From Butyrivibrio sp. LC3010 (GTDB lineage Bacteria; Bacillota; Clostridia; Lachnospirales; Lachnospiraceae), in contig NZ_AUJU01000028.1 of NCBI RefSeq assembly GCF_000424385.1, positions 1 to 54,112 of the forward strand: a stretch of 54,112 bases of DNA. Direction: 5' to 3'. Numbering within the stretch: position 1 is the first letter of the stretch; the number at the start of each line of letters is the position of its first letter. Under the pieces are notes generated by a model that saw only the letters and a list, made by a program, of their open reading frames with translations, ran no database searches and had not been told where the DNA came from. Shown here one piece after another: positions 33,940 through 43,483 of this stretch. The translations under genes were made by a program, and so were the position numbers.

Positions 33940-34965
33940 TTATTTTGTAATTCTTCTAACTGAGTCGCGTTTGATAATTGCAGCTTCATATTCAATATGC
34001 TGCCCTTGTTCACCATTGATCATACTATGTAAAAGCGAAATGGTTGTCTCTGCCATTTCTTTTACCGGCTGATATATCGTATCAATTGCCGGAGAATAAT
34101 ATTCCGTAGCTTCTATCCCATCAAAACCTATTATGGATATATTATCAGGTATTTTCTTTCCAAGCATTTCAACTGCTTTGGCTGCTCCTACTGCATAAAT
34201 ATCAGAAAATGCAAATAGTGCAGTCATGTCAGGATTTGCCTGCATAAGCTGTTTCATTGCAAGAAATGCACCTCGGTATCCTACACCCGAATTTACGCTT
34301 ATCCTTCCGACAAGATTCTCATCATAAGGAATCCCGCTTTCTTCCAATGCCTTCCTATAGCCTTGAAATCTAAAATAATCCGGAGTGTCTTTAACTGGAT
34401 TATAGAAAACACCAATCCTTGTATGTCCCATTTCGATAAGGTATTTCGTCCCTTTATAGGCTTCCTTCTCATCATTTATTTTCACGCTGGAATAAATTGT
34501 ATCGTTTACTTCCGGCAAATCCGCTGTTAATACAACACAAGGCGCACCTAATTGAGCAAACTTATTGTCTTTATATCTGGTCTTCTCCTCTACCCCGAAA
34601 AGTATAGCACCGCAAAGATTGTTTCTTACGGACTCGCTTATCATTACCTCAAGTTCATTTTCACCAACCGGAACATAACGGACAAAAAGCTTATATCCTC
34701 TGGATTCCATTGCACTATACAGTTCATCGATCATTTTTGAAAAAAAGGGATTGGCAATACTTTTTACAAATACCCCAATGTTATCAGATTTAGTAAGTTT
34801 AAGATTTCTTGCACTTTCGTTTGGAACATAGCCATATTCCTCAATTACATCAAGGACCTTCTTCCGAGTCTTATCACTTACGTACCCCGTGTTATTAATA
34901 ACACGGGATACTGTGCCTATACCCACACCTGATAACTTTGCAATTTCTTTAATGCCAACAGTCAC
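33940..34965 (-). CDS. LacI-family regulator of the ABC/GH43 region
   Basis: 341 residues from a GTG. The N-terminal LacI HTH reads IKEIAKLSGVGIGTVSRVIN, with the hinge helix YVPNESARNLKLTKSDNIGV. The rest is a periplasmic-binding-protein-like sensor (FVKSIANPFFSKMIDELYSA, ALFAFSDIYAVGAAKA, GFDGIEATEYYSP). It is the last gene after the solute-binding protein and both permeases, close to the two GGAAACGTTTCC operators, its probable targets. Ligand is likely a sugar or oligosaccharide imported by the transporter. Confidence 0.88.
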   Translation of the reverse strand: MTVGIKEIAKLSGVGIGTVSRVINNTGYVSDKTRKKVLDVIEEYGYVPNESARNLKLTKSDNIGVFVKSIANPFFSKMIDELYSAMESRGYKLFVRYVPVGENELEVMISESVRNNLCGAILFGVEEKTRYKDNKFAQLGAPCVVLTADLPEVNDTIYSSVKINDEKEAYKGTKYLIEMGHTRIGVFYNPVKDTPDYFRFQGYRKALEESGIPYDENLVGRISVNSGVGYRGAFLAMKQLMQANPDMTALFAFSDIYAVGAAKAVEMLGKKIPDNISIIGFDGIEATEYYSPAIDTIYQPVKEMAETTISLLHSMINGEQGQHIEYEAAIIKRDSVRRITK

Positions 34966-35034
34966 AATAATTATTTCCTTTGTTTTCTTTCTATTTACCA
35001 GCTGTTTAAAGCTAAGTTACATAGGATTCATTTC

Positions 35035-36615
35035 TTATTTTGAAGCAATATATGTTGAAAGTTGTGTCTTTACATCTTCAATTATATCATCTATTCCTGC
35101 AGATTTAAGCTGACTTCTATATTGTTCAAGTGCAGAATCAACATCATCAGTCTTTCCAAGCATCAGCTGATTCCCTAATTCAGCATTGACATTCGCAACT
35201 GCAGATAGCTCAGCACTTACATTCCCTGAATCATACCCAAAACCATCATAAGGATTTTTAATATGATTCTGCATCCATTTTCCTTTGAGTTCATATCTTG
35301 CCGGATGCTCTGAATGCTGCTTAAGAGTGAAATCGGAATTACCAAAAGCCCATGCTGCCAGGCCAAATCCATCTGTTTCATCGTTATAAACTTCAGGTCT
35401 CTCCAGGTAACCCTCTTTGTTTTCAAACTGCACACCCTCTATACCATACTGGAAAAGATCATAATAAGACTCATCTGTCATTAGCTTTTCAATGAGCATC
35501 ATGCATCTCTCCGGATACTTAGAGTTCGCATTGATTACGGTAAGATCCTGTGACGGATTGGTTACCATTACCTTATTATTATCTTCTGCCGGATGCCAGG
35601 CGTCAATATCCTGGTTCTCAAGGTCACCGTGCACACTGCCATAGCTGCCGGTCCAGTCAGGCATGTGAGCTATGTACGCCGTTGTCTGTCCATTCTTATA
35701 CTGATCTTTTCCGCCTGTAGTGGATGAAAGAATATCTGAAGGCCAGTATCCTCTCTTTTCCCATTCATCCATCAGCTTCACATATTTTTCGAATTCTTCT
35801 GTAAATGCAGGATGAATAATATTCTCATAATCATCATAATCAGCTACAAGATACATCTGATTGATCGGTATTCCGGGAGCATCAACCCATTTTCCTGTCT
35901 CAGCAACAAGCATACGATAAAGTAATACGCTAAGTTCTGCATTTGAATTAAGCGGATACATGCCATGAGCAACTGAAGCATCACAATATGCTTCCATGCT
36001 TGCAAGATTTGTAACGTAATCTATTCCCCATTCATCACAATAAGCTTTATTGTAAACAAAACCATACGTATTGAACCCTTGAGAAAGGCTTGAAATGCCA
36101 TATACGGAACCATTTATTGTGATTCCATCCATATTTCCTGCGCTTTCCTCTTTTTCCTTTAATACAGGTGCATATTTGTCCAATAAATCTGTCAAATCAT
36201 ATAGTGAACCTTGCGTAGCCAGAGTATTAAAAGTAACCGGTGCCTCCTGTGACGCATATGCCATATCAAAATATTCGCCTGATGCCCATAGCAAGGGATA
36301 TTTTGTGGCTATATCTCCCCAGTCAATATACTTGATCTCCAGAGAAGTATTCATATCCTCAGTCAGTTTCTCATTTAGTTTTTCCATGACCTGCGGACCT
36401 GCCACAGACTCAGACCCGTACAGATACATTGTAAGTGTTACATGCTCAGAAAGATCCACATCACCATATTCTTCATCTGAATTGTCCTTAGTAACTGCTG
36501 CAGACGCTTTTGCAGCCTGATCCAACGCATCAGAATTCTGCCCACACCCTGATAAAAAGGTGGTTGCCATTACTGACCCTGCCAATAAACTGCTAATAAA
36601 TCTTCTCCCTTTCAT
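35035..36615 (-). CDS. Sugar ABC transporter solute-binding lipoprotein
   Basis: 526 residues from an ATG with AGGAGG 7 bases upstream. The longer frame lacks a site. Signal peptide with lipobox ISSLLAGSVMATTFLSGCGQ (Cys24 lipidated). The mature protein is large, with an acidic start and the segments LTMYLYGSESVAGPQVMEKL, MDEWEKRGYWPSDILSSTTG and YDDYENIIHPAF. It resembles the long solute-binding proteins of CUT1 importers in Lachnospiraceae (often with a DUF3502 tail). It delivers an oligosaccharide to the two permeases encoded just upstream. No ATPase gene is nearby. Confidence 0.85.
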   Translation of the reverse strand: MKGRRFISSLLAGSVMATTFLSGCGQNSDALDQAAKASAAVTKDNSDEEYGDVDLSEHVTLTMYLYGSESVAGPQVMEKLNEKLTEDMNTSLEIKYIDWGDIATKYPLLWASGEYFDMAYASQEAPVTFNTLATQGSLYDLTDLLDKYAPVLKEKEESAGNMDGITINGSVYGISSLSQGFNTYGFVYNKAYCDEWGIDYVTNLASMEAYCDASVAHGMYPLNSNAELSVLLYRMLVAETGKWVDAPGIPINQMYLVADYDDYENIIHPAFTEEFEKYVKLMDEWEKRGYWPSDILSSTTGGKDQYKNGQTTAYIAHMPDWTGSYGSVHGDLENQDIDAWHPAEDNNKVMVTNPSQDLTVINANSKYPERCMMLIEKLMTDESYYDLFQYGIEGVQFENKEGYLERPEVYNDETDGFGLAAWAFGNSDFTLKQHSEHPARYELKGKWMQNHIKNPYDGFGYDSGNVSAELSAVANVNAELGNQLMLGKTDDVDSALEQYRSQLKSAGIDDIIEDVKTQLSTYIASK

Positions 36616-36662
36616 AAATAACCTCCTTAAAATACATGTTATATTTTTATATTCCAAAACCC

Positions 36663-37568
36663 TTATCCCTTTACTGAGCCTATTGTGATTCCACTTACAA
36701 AGTATCTCTGTAAAAAGGGATATAGAAGGATTATTGGTCCTGTAGTAAGTACGGCAGCTGCCATTTTTACCGATTGTGTCGGTGCAACAACGTCAATTGC
36801 ATGTCCTGAATTTGAAAGCTTATCTACTGAAGCTGCCTGATTCAGCATTCTCTGAAGAAAATACTGCAGAGGATATTTAGAAGAGGTCTCGATATAAAGA
36901 CTTGCATTATACCATTCATTCCAATATCCAAGAGCCAGAAACAGGCCTATAGTTGCCAGACTTGGGCCCGCCAGTGGCATAAATATTTTCCTGTATATAG
37001 TGAAATTACCCGCACCATCTATCATTGCTGATTCATACAGTTCATCCGGTATGGATTTCATGAAATTTCTCATTAGGAAAATTGACCATGCACTTACCAT
37101 ACATGGAAGAATTATTGCGAGCAGATTATCTTTAAGTCCTAGATATCGTACATATAAAATATATGTCGGTATCAGTCCTCCGCTAAACAACGTAGTAAAA
37201 TATATAAAAAATGAAAGCTTCTCCCTTATTGCAAAATCTTTTCTATTGAGTACATATCCTGCCATTGACATAATCAAAAGCCCTGAAAGTGTACCTACAA
37301 GCGTAATAAAAATGGTCGTACCATATGCGTTTATAAGATCAGAGGATTTGGTAAATAGATACTCATAGGCTGCAAAAGTCCATCTGTCAGGAACCAGTTT
37401 GTACCCTTCAGAAAGTATCTCTTTCTCAGTCATAAGTGACGAAGTAACAACTAAAATAAAAGGAAATATACACATCACCGTAAACATACCTGTAATCACA
37501 TAGCACACAACCGATAGAGCGGTATTACTCCTGCCCATCTTTATTGAAGAATTTCTTTTTCCGTTCAT
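36663..37568 (-). CDS. Sugar ABC transporter permease (MalG/LplC type)
   Basis: 301 residues from an ATG preceded by GGGAAGG. The longer frame adds 10 codons. Six membrane helices, and the inner-membrane EAA loop YESAMIDGAGNFTIYRKIFM LPLAGPS (MPLAGP in this protein) that contacts the ATPase. The C-terminus (LLYPFLQRYFVSGITIGSVK G) is typical of the second permease of CUT1 systems. It lies between the first permease (39 bases) and the solute-binding protein (47 bases) in the same operon. Confidence 0.9.
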   Translation of the reverse strand: MNGKRNSSIKMGRSNTALSVVCYVITGMFTVMCIFPFILVVTSSLMTEKEILSEGYKLVPDRWTFAAYEYLFTKSSDLINAYGTTIFITLVGTLSGLLIMSMAGYVLNRKDFAIREKLSFFIYFTTLFSGGLIPTYILYVRYLGLKDNLLAIILPCMVSAWSIFLMRNFMKSIPDELYESAMIDGAGNFTIYRKIFMPLAGPSLATIGLFLALGYWNEWYNASLYIETSSKYPLQYFLQRMLNQAASVDKLSNSGHAIDVVAPTQSVKMAAAVLTTGPIILLYPFLQRYFVSGITIGSVKG

Positions 37569-37606
37569 ACTAAAACCTTCCCATGAATTAATTGCCAATT
37601 ATTTTC

Positions 37607-38533
37607 TCAAAACAAAGCGCTCTCAGGCTGAACCTTTTTTACAATCGCATTAACTATAAGTACCAGCACAAGTCCAAATACTGACTGATAAAGCCCGACG
37701 GCAGCACTTGAAGAGAAATTAAACGATCCCAAAAGTCCTCTGTACACATAAGTATCAATAATATCTGTCTGCGGAAATAAAAGAGAATTATTCCCGATAA
37801 GGTTGTAAAACAGATCAAATGAACCTCTTAAAAGTCCTCCAAGTCCAAATAAAACAAGCAGTATAAATGTCTGTTTCAGCAGAGGCAGTGTGATATGTAT
37901 TATCCTCTGTATCTTATTGGCTCCATCTACATAAGCAGCCTCATATATCTCTGTACTTATCCCGGTTATTGTCGCAAGATATACGATCATTCCATATCCG
38001 GTTGTTTTCCATATATAGAAAAAAGTAATGATATATTTCCAAATCCATGGCGTTGAATAGAACGCTATTTCTTCCATTCCGGCTTTAGAAAGCATGTTGT
38101 TTATGAATCCGTAATCAGTATTAAAAAAGCTGTAAGCAAAAACACCGACTATGATGTATGAAATGAAATTAGGAAGAAGTATTACCGATTGAGAGAATTT
38201 TTTATAAAGCTTATTCCCAATCTCTGAGATCATAATTGCCAAAACTACCTGTATTGCATGCCCCAAAACTAAAAAGACCAAATTATACAGAAGCGTATTT
38301 TTTGTAAGCCTGAACAAATCTCCATTTCTCACAAGAAATGAAAAATTCTTCAATCCAACAAAAGGACTCCCGAATATTCCTTTATTTGGATTGTAGTTTA
38401 CAAAAGCTACATAGGCCCCCGGCATCGTCAGATAACAGAAGATGAAAAAATACAGAAGTGCAGGTGCGATCATCAAAAAAAGAACCCAGTTTTTCCTGAT
38501 CTCCTTTGCAGCTTTTTTGAATTTACTATTCAT
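37607..38533 (-). CDS. Sugar ABC transporter permease (LplB/MalF type)
   Basis: 308 residues with AAAGGAGG about 7 bases before ATG. Six membrane helices. The EAA loop is YEAAYVDGANKIQRIIHITL followed by PLLKQ. It starts with a cytoplasmic basic segment (KAAKEIRKNW) and a helix (FLMIAPALLYFFIF). This is the first gene of the permease, permease, solute-binding protein, LacI transcript, which reads from the divergent regulatory region. Confidence 0.9.
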   Translation of the reverse strand: MNSKFKKAAKEIRKNWVLFLMIAPALLYFFIFCYLTMPGAYVAFVNYNPNKGIFGSPFVGLKNFSFLVRNGDLFRLTKNTLLYNLVFLVLGHAIQVVLAIMISEIGNKLYKKFSQSVILLPNFISYIIVGVFAYSFFNTDYGFINNMLSKAGMEEIAFYSTPWIWKYIITFFYIWKTTGYGMIVYLATITGISTEIYEAAYVDGANKIQRIIHITLPLLKQTFILLVLFGLGGLLRGSFDLFYNLIGNNSLLFPQTDIIDTYVYRGLLGSFNFSSSAAVGLYQSVFGLVLVLIVNAIVKKVQPESALF

Positions 38534-38555
38534 TGATTATCCTCCTTTAATAAAT

Positions 38556-38567
38556 GGAAACGTTTCC
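38556..38567. promoter_or_regulatory. LacI-type operator O1
   Basis: GGAAACGTTTCC, a perfect 12-bp palindrome with central CG, the usual LacI/CcpA-class layout. It lies 23 bases upstream of the first permease start, within the leader of that transcript. Its centre is 210 bp from that of O2. It could be a CcpA (catabolite) site, but the matching second site near GH43 points to the local LacI protein. Confidence 0.7.
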
Positions 38568-38634
38568 CTTTATTGTCATAAAAAATTCCGCTAACTCCTC
38601 CGGCTTGCTCCGAATGAATTATTGGATGTGTCAA

Positions 38635-38662
38635 ATTATAACACTGCATCTGTCTTTGTCAA
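38635..38662 (-). promoter_or_regulatory. Promoter of the permease operon
   Basis: On the minus strand TTGACA (38662-38657) and TATAAT (38640-38635) are both perfect hexamers separated by 16 bases. Transcription would start about 38628, about 60 bases before O1. Confidence 0.75.
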
Positions 38663-38724
38663 CATCAGATATATTGCTAATTTTTCATTATGATTTCTGT
38701 TGATTTTTCACAAACCAAACCTAA

Positions 38725-38753
38725 TTGACAACAATCTTATACTGCATTATCAT
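38725..38753 (+). promoter_or_regulatory. Promoter of the GH43 operon
   Basis: TTGACA (38725-38730), 17 bases, TATCAT (38748-38753). Expected start about 38760, directly at the edge of O2, so a bound repressor would block initiation. GGAAAGG precedes the GH43 ATG as ribosome binding site. Confidence 0.7.
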
Positions 38754-38761
38754 TGTCCAAA

Positions 38762-38781
38762 AAGAGGAAACGTTTCCTCTT
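38762..38781. promoter_or_regulatory. LacI-type operator O2
   Basis: AAGAGGAAACGTTTCCTCTT is a perfect 20-bp palindrome containing the same GGAAACGTTTCC core as O1 and placed at the start of GH43 transcription. It is longer than O1 and probably the stronger site. Confidence 0.75.
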
Positions 38782-38843
38782 TTACCTGTATTGAGTCTAT
38801 ACTCTTACTCAAATAATCAGTACATTCAGGAAAGGAATACTTT

Positions 38844-40667
38844 ATGAATACCAAGAAAGAAAATTCAACTTCATTATCTCCAAAATACTATTGCAATCCC
38901 ATTAACGTGGATTACCGCTATCAGTTCAATAAGACTTCTGATGGTTTGGGAGTTACCTTAAACAGAGAAGCCGCTGATCCTTCACTTATTATGTTTAATG
39001 GCAGATATTATCTGTTTGCATCCATGCAATTAAGTGTATGGTCTTCAGATGACCTTGTTACCTGGGAAAGTCATCGTCTTCCCGACAATCTTCCCCTTTA
39101 TGACTATGCCCCGGATGTGCGCGTTATTGGCGAATACGTTTATTATTGTGCATCACGTTTTGGCGATAACTGTGATTATTACCGCACAAAGAATATAGAA
39201 GAAGGCCCCTATGAGAAAATAGATGGAACTTTTGCTTTCTGGGATCCAAACCTTTTCGTCGATGATGACGGGCGAATTTATTTTTACTGGGGATGCACCA
39301 ATACAGATCCCATATGGGGTGCAGAGCTTGATCCGGATACTCTTCTACCTCTTCATGAAAAAAAGGCTTTGATATTTGGAGATGCCTTAGTTAAAGGATA
39401 TGAACGCATCGGTGATGATCACAGTATTATGCCAAGAACTGATGAAGAAATCGAAAAGCTATACCTTAAATACATTAAAGAAAATGATATACCTGACACT
39501 GACGTAACCAGAAAAAGGCTTCTCTCTGTCACAAATATGTTTAGTAATCGTCCATATATAGAGGGTGCCTGGATGACAAAGCATAATGGAAAATACTATC
39601 TACAGTATGCATGTCCCGGCGCTGAATTCAATGTTTATGCAGACGGAGTTTATGTGTCAGACAGTCCCCTTGGTCCATTTGAGCCGTCAGACAATAATCC
39701 TTTTTCCTATAATCCGGGTGGATTTATGACAGGAGCAGGCCACGGTTCTACTCTGGAAGATTCGTATGGTAATTTCTGGCATACATCCACCATGAGAATA
39801 AGCATAAACCACACATTTGAACGAAGGGTTGGACTATGGCCTGCCGGATTTGATAAGGACGGAGAATTATTCTGTAATCAAAGGTATGCAGACTGGCCAA
39901 GAGAGGTATCTTCAGAAAATCCTGATCCCTGGGCTCCCCCATGCTGGTATCTGCTAAGCTATAACAAAAATGTAACTGCATCTTCCACTAAAGGAAATAA
40001 TCCCCCTTCAAATGCAGTTGATGAAAACTCTCGCACATGGTGGCAGGCATCATCCTCTAAACAGGGCGAATGGATCTGTATAGACCTTCAGGGTTCCCAT
40101 ACTGTACATGCGGTTCAGATTAATTTCTCAGATGACAAACTATCAGCCCCTGTTCCGGGAGATTTTGATAAAAGTGGAAGATATATAGAAGAACGCAGCT
40201 TGAGAACCAGATGGATTCTGGAAGGATCAACTGACGGTACTTCATGGGTAATTTTGAAAGACAAGTCAGACGCAGAAACTGATCTCCCCCATGATTTTAT
40301 AGTTTTTAATGAAGGGCTGAATATTAGATTTATAAAGCTCACCATAGTTGAAGTTCCCTACGACCAGAATCCATGTATTTCAGGCTTAAGAGTCTTTGGA
40401 ATAGGTAATGGACAAGCTCCTGCGGCCTCATCCTTTAACGTAAAGAGAATAAGTGACCTTGACATGATTGTTACAATTAATGAAGATGATGCAACAGGGC
40501 ATACAATACTCTGGGGAACATCACCGGATAAGCTGTATCATAGCTGTATCACCTATGGCAATGAACAGAAAATAGGTGCGCTTATTAAGAATAAATCTTA
40601 TTATGTAAGAGTCGATTCTTTTAATGAAAATGGTATTACAGAAGGTTCTGCCATTAAGCTTATCTGA
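38844..40667 (+). CDS. GH43-family glycoside hydrolase with discoidin-type and Fn3-like modules
   Basis: 607 residues without a signal peptide. The five-bladed catalytic domain (about 25-360) shows the acidic residues in REAADPSLIMFNGRYYLF (base), FAFWDPNLFVDDDGRIYFYW (pKa modulator) and NRPYIEGAWMTKHNGKYYLQ (acid). Next is an F5/8-type C (discoidin/CBM32) module (NVTASSTKGNNPPSNAVDEN, then TWWQASSSKQGEWICIDLQG), and finally an Fn3-like strand region. GH43 enzymes cut beta-xylosides or alpha-arabinosides, and the exact subfamily is not clear. A cytoplasmic location suggests it acts on imported oligosaccharides. It is divergent from the importer and likely under the same LacI control. Confidence 0.85.
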   Translation: MNTKKENSTSLSPKYYCNPINVDYRYQFNKTSDGLGVTLNREAADPSLIMFNGRYYLFASMQLSVWSSDDLVTWESHRLPDNLPLYDYAPDVRVIGEYVYYCASRFGDNCDYYRTKNIEEGPYEKIDGTFAFWDPNLFVDDDGRIYFYWGCTNTDPIWGAELDPDTLLPLHEKKALIFGDALVKGYERIGDDHSIMPRTDEEIEKLYLKYIKENDIPDTDVTRKRLLSVTNMFSNRPYIEGAWMTKHNGKYYLQYACPGAEFNVYADGVYVSDSPLGPFEPSDNNPFSYNPGGFMTGAGHGSTLEDSYGNFWHTSTMRISINHTFERRVGLWPAGFDKDGELFCNQRYADWPREVSSENPDPWAPPCWYLLSYNKNVTASSTKGNNPPSNAVDENSRTWWQASSSKQGEWICIDLQGSHTVHAVQINFSDDKLSAPVPGDFDKSGRYIEERSLRTRWILEGSTDGTSWVILKDKSDAETDLPHDFIVFNEGLNIRFIKLTIVEVPYDQNPCISGLRVFGIGNGQAPAASSFNVKRISDLDMIVTINEDDATGHTILWGTSPDKLYHSCITYGNEQKIGALIKNKSYYVRVDSFNENGITEGSAIKLI

Positions 40668-40705
40668 ATAATGACAACAATACTTTAATTTGATGGAGAG
40701 ACAAT

Positions 40706-41461
40706 ATGAAAACTACTTACATTCTGGCAATTGGCAACAGTTTTTCCCGTGATGCAACAGCGTATCTTTATGATGTTTGCAAGAGCATGGACATCCCCGT
40801 TCATGTAGTAAATCTATATATAGGAGGATGTCCCCTTGAACGTCATTGGGAGAATATAGAGAAAAATGAACATGCATATCAGTATCAGGAAAACGGCGTA
40901 GTTACAGACAGATATGTAAGCATACAGGATATTCTTCATAGTAAACCATGGGATTATATTATAACTCAGCAATCCAGCCACGACAGTGGCTGGCTCGATA
41001 CATACGAGCCTTTCGCAGGACTTATGTTTGACTATATAAAGAAAGAGGTCCCTGGCGCTCAGATATGTATGCAGCAGACCTGGGCTTATGAAATTGACAG
41101 CGATCACGGTTGTTTTATCCGTTACAATCGCGATCAGCTTGAGATGTACAGACGTTCCAGAGCAAATTATCATACGATAGCAGATAAATATAATATTCCG
41201 CTTATCCCCTGCGGAGATGTCATTCAGAATATCAGAAAGCATCCTGAATTCGATGTAGCCAGGGGTGGAAAATCCATATGCCGCGACGGATTCCATATGC
41301 ATTACCTGTATGGACGCTATGCCCTTGCATGCACCTGGGCGAAAAAATTATTAAATGCTCAAATTGAGAACTGTACTTATCTTCCAAAGTGCTGTGACAC
41401 CGATGAAGAACTGGATACCGCTCTTCTTTCCATAGTTAAGCAGGAAGTAGTATCGATTTAA
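40706..41461 (+). CDS. DUF4886 protein (SGNH-hydrolase-like)
   Basis: 251 residues, 38 bases after GH43. Starts YILAIGNSFSRDATAYL: GNSFS is the SGNH block I equivalent with the likely nucleophile Ser. Then IGGCPLERHW (block II Gly), ITQQSSHDSG (block III Asn position replaced by Gln-Gln), and DGFHMHYLYGRYAL near the end (block V Asp-x-x-His). DUF4886 proteins often occur with glycosidases and may be carbohydrate esterases. No signal peptide, so cytoplasmic. The operon then ends at a terminator. Confidence 0.8.
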   Translation: MKTTYILAIGNSFSRDATAYLYDVCKSMDIPVHVVNLYIGGCPLERHWENIEKNEHAYQYQENGVVTDRYVSIQDILHSKPWDYIITQQSSHDSGWLDTYEPFAGLMFDYIKKEVPGAQICMQQTWAYEIDSDHGCFIRYNRDQLEMYRRSRANYHTIADKYNIPLIPCGDVIQNIRKHPEFDVARGGKSICRDGFHMHYLYGRYALACTWAKKLLNAQIENCTYLPKCCDTDEELDTALLSIVKQEVVSI

Positions 41462-41462
41462 A

Positions 41463-41500
41463 AAAATGCTCCTTAACCCGTTTGGATTAGGGAGCATTTT
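41463..41500. terminator. Bidirectional terminator between DUF4886 and nagA
   Basis: AAAATGCTCCTTAACCC pairs with GGATTAGGGAGCATTTT (two mismatches, short loop), followed by a T-rich tract. It sits between the convergent GH43-DUF4886 and GH3-to-nagA transcripts. Confidence 0.75.
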
Positions 41501-41559
41501 CACTATACTTTTACAGAATATCATTTGGATTCTGTATTATTCCTTTTATAGTTTCAGGC

Positions 41560-42708
41560 TTATAACAGTTGTCCTCTGTTTACTATATGTTTAATATTAT
41601 AATCCTTATCCATAAGAATGAGATTTGCATATTTTCCTACTTCTATACTTCCGTAGTCAGCGTCTATCCCGATAGATTTTGCAGGGTTTTCAGAAGCTGC
41701 CCTGACAGCCGTTTCAAGAGAAATTCCCATGTTTTTCACAGCATTCTTCATACAATCAAAAAGATTTGTAACTGACCCTGCAATAACATCGGGCTTATCT
41801 GTTAAAACTGCCTTATTTCCAATCACAGTAACCTTTTGCCCGCCAAGCTGATACTCTCCGTCTGGAAGGCCTGTTGCCTCCATGGAATCTGAGATTAGAA
41901 TCATCTTATCCTCAGGAAATGCATTGAAGGCAAACCTTACCATTGCAGGATGTACATGAATACCGTCAGCGATAAGTTCAGCCTCTGCTTTGCATTCGAT
42001 AGCAGCAGCTATTGGACCGGGATTCCTATGATTTAAACCAGGCATTGCATTAAAAAGATGTGTCATATGACCGGCTCCATTTTGGAAGGCTTTAATTGCC
42101 GTGTCATAATCGCTACAGGTATGTGCCAGTGAAATCTTAACATCACTTGAATGTTCTTTGATAAACTCCATACTTCCCTGAAGCTCAGGAGCTATGTCTA
42201 CCAGCTTAAATAAATCTCCGCTTTTTTCCTGCAGTCTTCTAAACATATCTATATCAGGGAGCTGCAGATAATCAGGATTCTGGGCTCCTATCTTATCAGG
42301 ACTGATAAACGGCCCTTCCATGTTTATGCCTACAAGATCAGCCCTCTTAATGTTATCCGGTGTAGTTCTGTCGCTTTCAATCCTTTCTTTATAACTTTTG
42401 GCATTTAAAGCCACATTACTTAAAACTTCCTCAGGAAAGGTCATGGTTGCAGGGCATATCGCAAGTACTCCATTTTGGGCTTCGTACTCTGCAATCTCCT
42501 CAAGCCCCTTCTTATCTCCGTCGCAGAAGTCATGTCCCACTGCTCCGTGAAAATGGATATCCACAAGTCCCGGAATTGCCAAAAGCCCCTTTGCATCAAG
42601 CTCTGTCTCATCGCCTGATGTCTCTGAAATCCTCTGATCCTTCGTAAAAATATCCTTCTCTTCAAATATATGATCTTTGGTATATACTAAAGCACCTGAT
42701 ATTTTCAT
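41560..42708 (-). CDS. nagA: N-acetylglucosamine-6-phosphate deacetylase
   Basis: 382 residues. It has the metal-dependent amidohydrolase barrel: VDIHFHGAVGHDF (first metal His pair), GINMEGPFISPDKIGAQNP (Glu ligand and substrate loop), SLAHTCSDYD (His), GAGHMTHLFNAMPGLNHR (His) and ILISDSMEATGLPDGEY (catalytic Asp). It converts GlcNAc-6-P to GlcN-6-P in the cytoplasm. It is the last gene of the glycosidase operon, 52 bases after nagB, which catalyses the next step. Confidence 0.93.
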   Translation of the reverse strand: MKISGALVYTKDHIFEEKDIFTKDQRISETSGDETELDAKGLLAIPGLVDIHFHGAVGHDFCDGDKKGLEEIAEYEAQNGVLAICPATMTFPEEVLSNVALNAKSYKERIESDRTTPDNIKRADLVGINMEGPFISPDKIGAQNPDYLQLPDIDMFRRLQEKSGDLFKLVDIAPELQGSMEFIKEHSSDVKISLAHTCSDYDTAIKAFQNGAGHMTHLFNAMPGLNHRNPGPIAAAIECKAEAELIADGIHVHPAMVRFAFNAFPEDKMILISDSMEATGLPDGEYQLGGQKVTVIGNKAVLTDKPDVIAGSVTNLFDCMKNAVKNMGISLETAVRAASENPAKSIGIDADYGSIEVGKYANLILMDKDYNIKHIVNRGQLL

Positions 42709-42760
42709 CCTGCCTCCTCAATGCATTATTCAGTGTAATTACGCTTTGATCCTCAAATTG

Positions 42761-43483
42761 TCAAATCTTGGAAAACGCCGCTTCATCACCGATTATTGTA
42801 AAATCAGGGTGCATCTGCAGAATTGACGCAGGAATTTCAGGAGTCACTCTTCCAAATAATGCTTTTTTCACTATATCAGCCTTACCTTCACCGTTTACAA
42901 CCATCAGCACCTTCCTGGCCTGCATTATCGATTTAACACCCATAGTATATGCCTGTCTGGGCATTTCTTCCTCTCCGAAAAATTTCTGGTTTGAATCGAT
43001 AGTACTCTGGTTCAGATCAACGCAGTGTGTCAGAAGTTCAAACGCCTCACCAGGTTCGTTGAAACCTATATGCCCGTCTGTTCCGATTCCAAGGAGCTGT
43101 AAATCTATTCCACCTGCTCTTTTTATAATCTCCTCATATTCTTTGCAAACCTCTTCACTGTTAAGGTTGCTTCCATCCGGTACATGAATGTTAACCTCCG
43201 GAATATTTACATGATTGAAAAAATTCTCATGCATGAAATACCAATAACTCTGATTATGAGTCTTTGGAAGTCCCCTGTATTCATCAAGGTTTATTGTAGT
43301 TACTTCCGAAAAATCAATGTCCCCTTTATTGTACCAATCAATAAGCTGTTTGTATGTTCCAATAGGTGTAGCCCCTGTTGCAAGTCCAAGTACTGCTCCC
43401 GGTTTCATAATAACCTGTGCGGATATTATGTTGGCAGCCTTTCTGGACATATCATTGTAATCTTTTGCCCTGATTATTTTCAT
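42761..43483 (-). CDS. nagB: Glucosamine-6-phosphate deaminase
   Basis: 240 residues. The typical segments are LGLATGATPIGTYKQLIDWY (phosphate loop), VTTINLDEYRGLP (catalytic Asp), LLGIGTDGHIGFNEPG (catalytic His and Glu) and AYTMGVKSIMQARKVLMVVN. It turns GlcN-6-P into fructose-6-phosphate and ammonia, linking GlcNAc to glycolysis. The ATG overlaps the stop of the small gene upstream (TAATG), so translation is coupled. Confidence 0.93.
   Translation of the reverse strand: MKIIRAKDYNDMSRKAANIISAQVIMKPGAVLGLATGATPIGTYKQLIDWYNKGDIDFSEVTTINLDEYRGLPKTHNQSYWYFMHENFFNHVNIPEVNIHVPDGSNLNSEEVCKEYEEIIKRAGGIDLQLLGIGTDGHIGFNEPGEAFELLTHCVDLNQSTIDSNQKFFGEEEMPRQAYTMGVKSIMQARKVLMVVNGEGKADIVKKALFGRVTPEIPASILQMHPDFTIIGDEAAFSKI

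Noticed and set aside
38556..38567. O1 as a CcpA catabolite-repression site
   Set aside because: Possible, but the matched second palindrome at the divergent start and the local LacI gene make a LacI operator the better reading. Not fully excluded.
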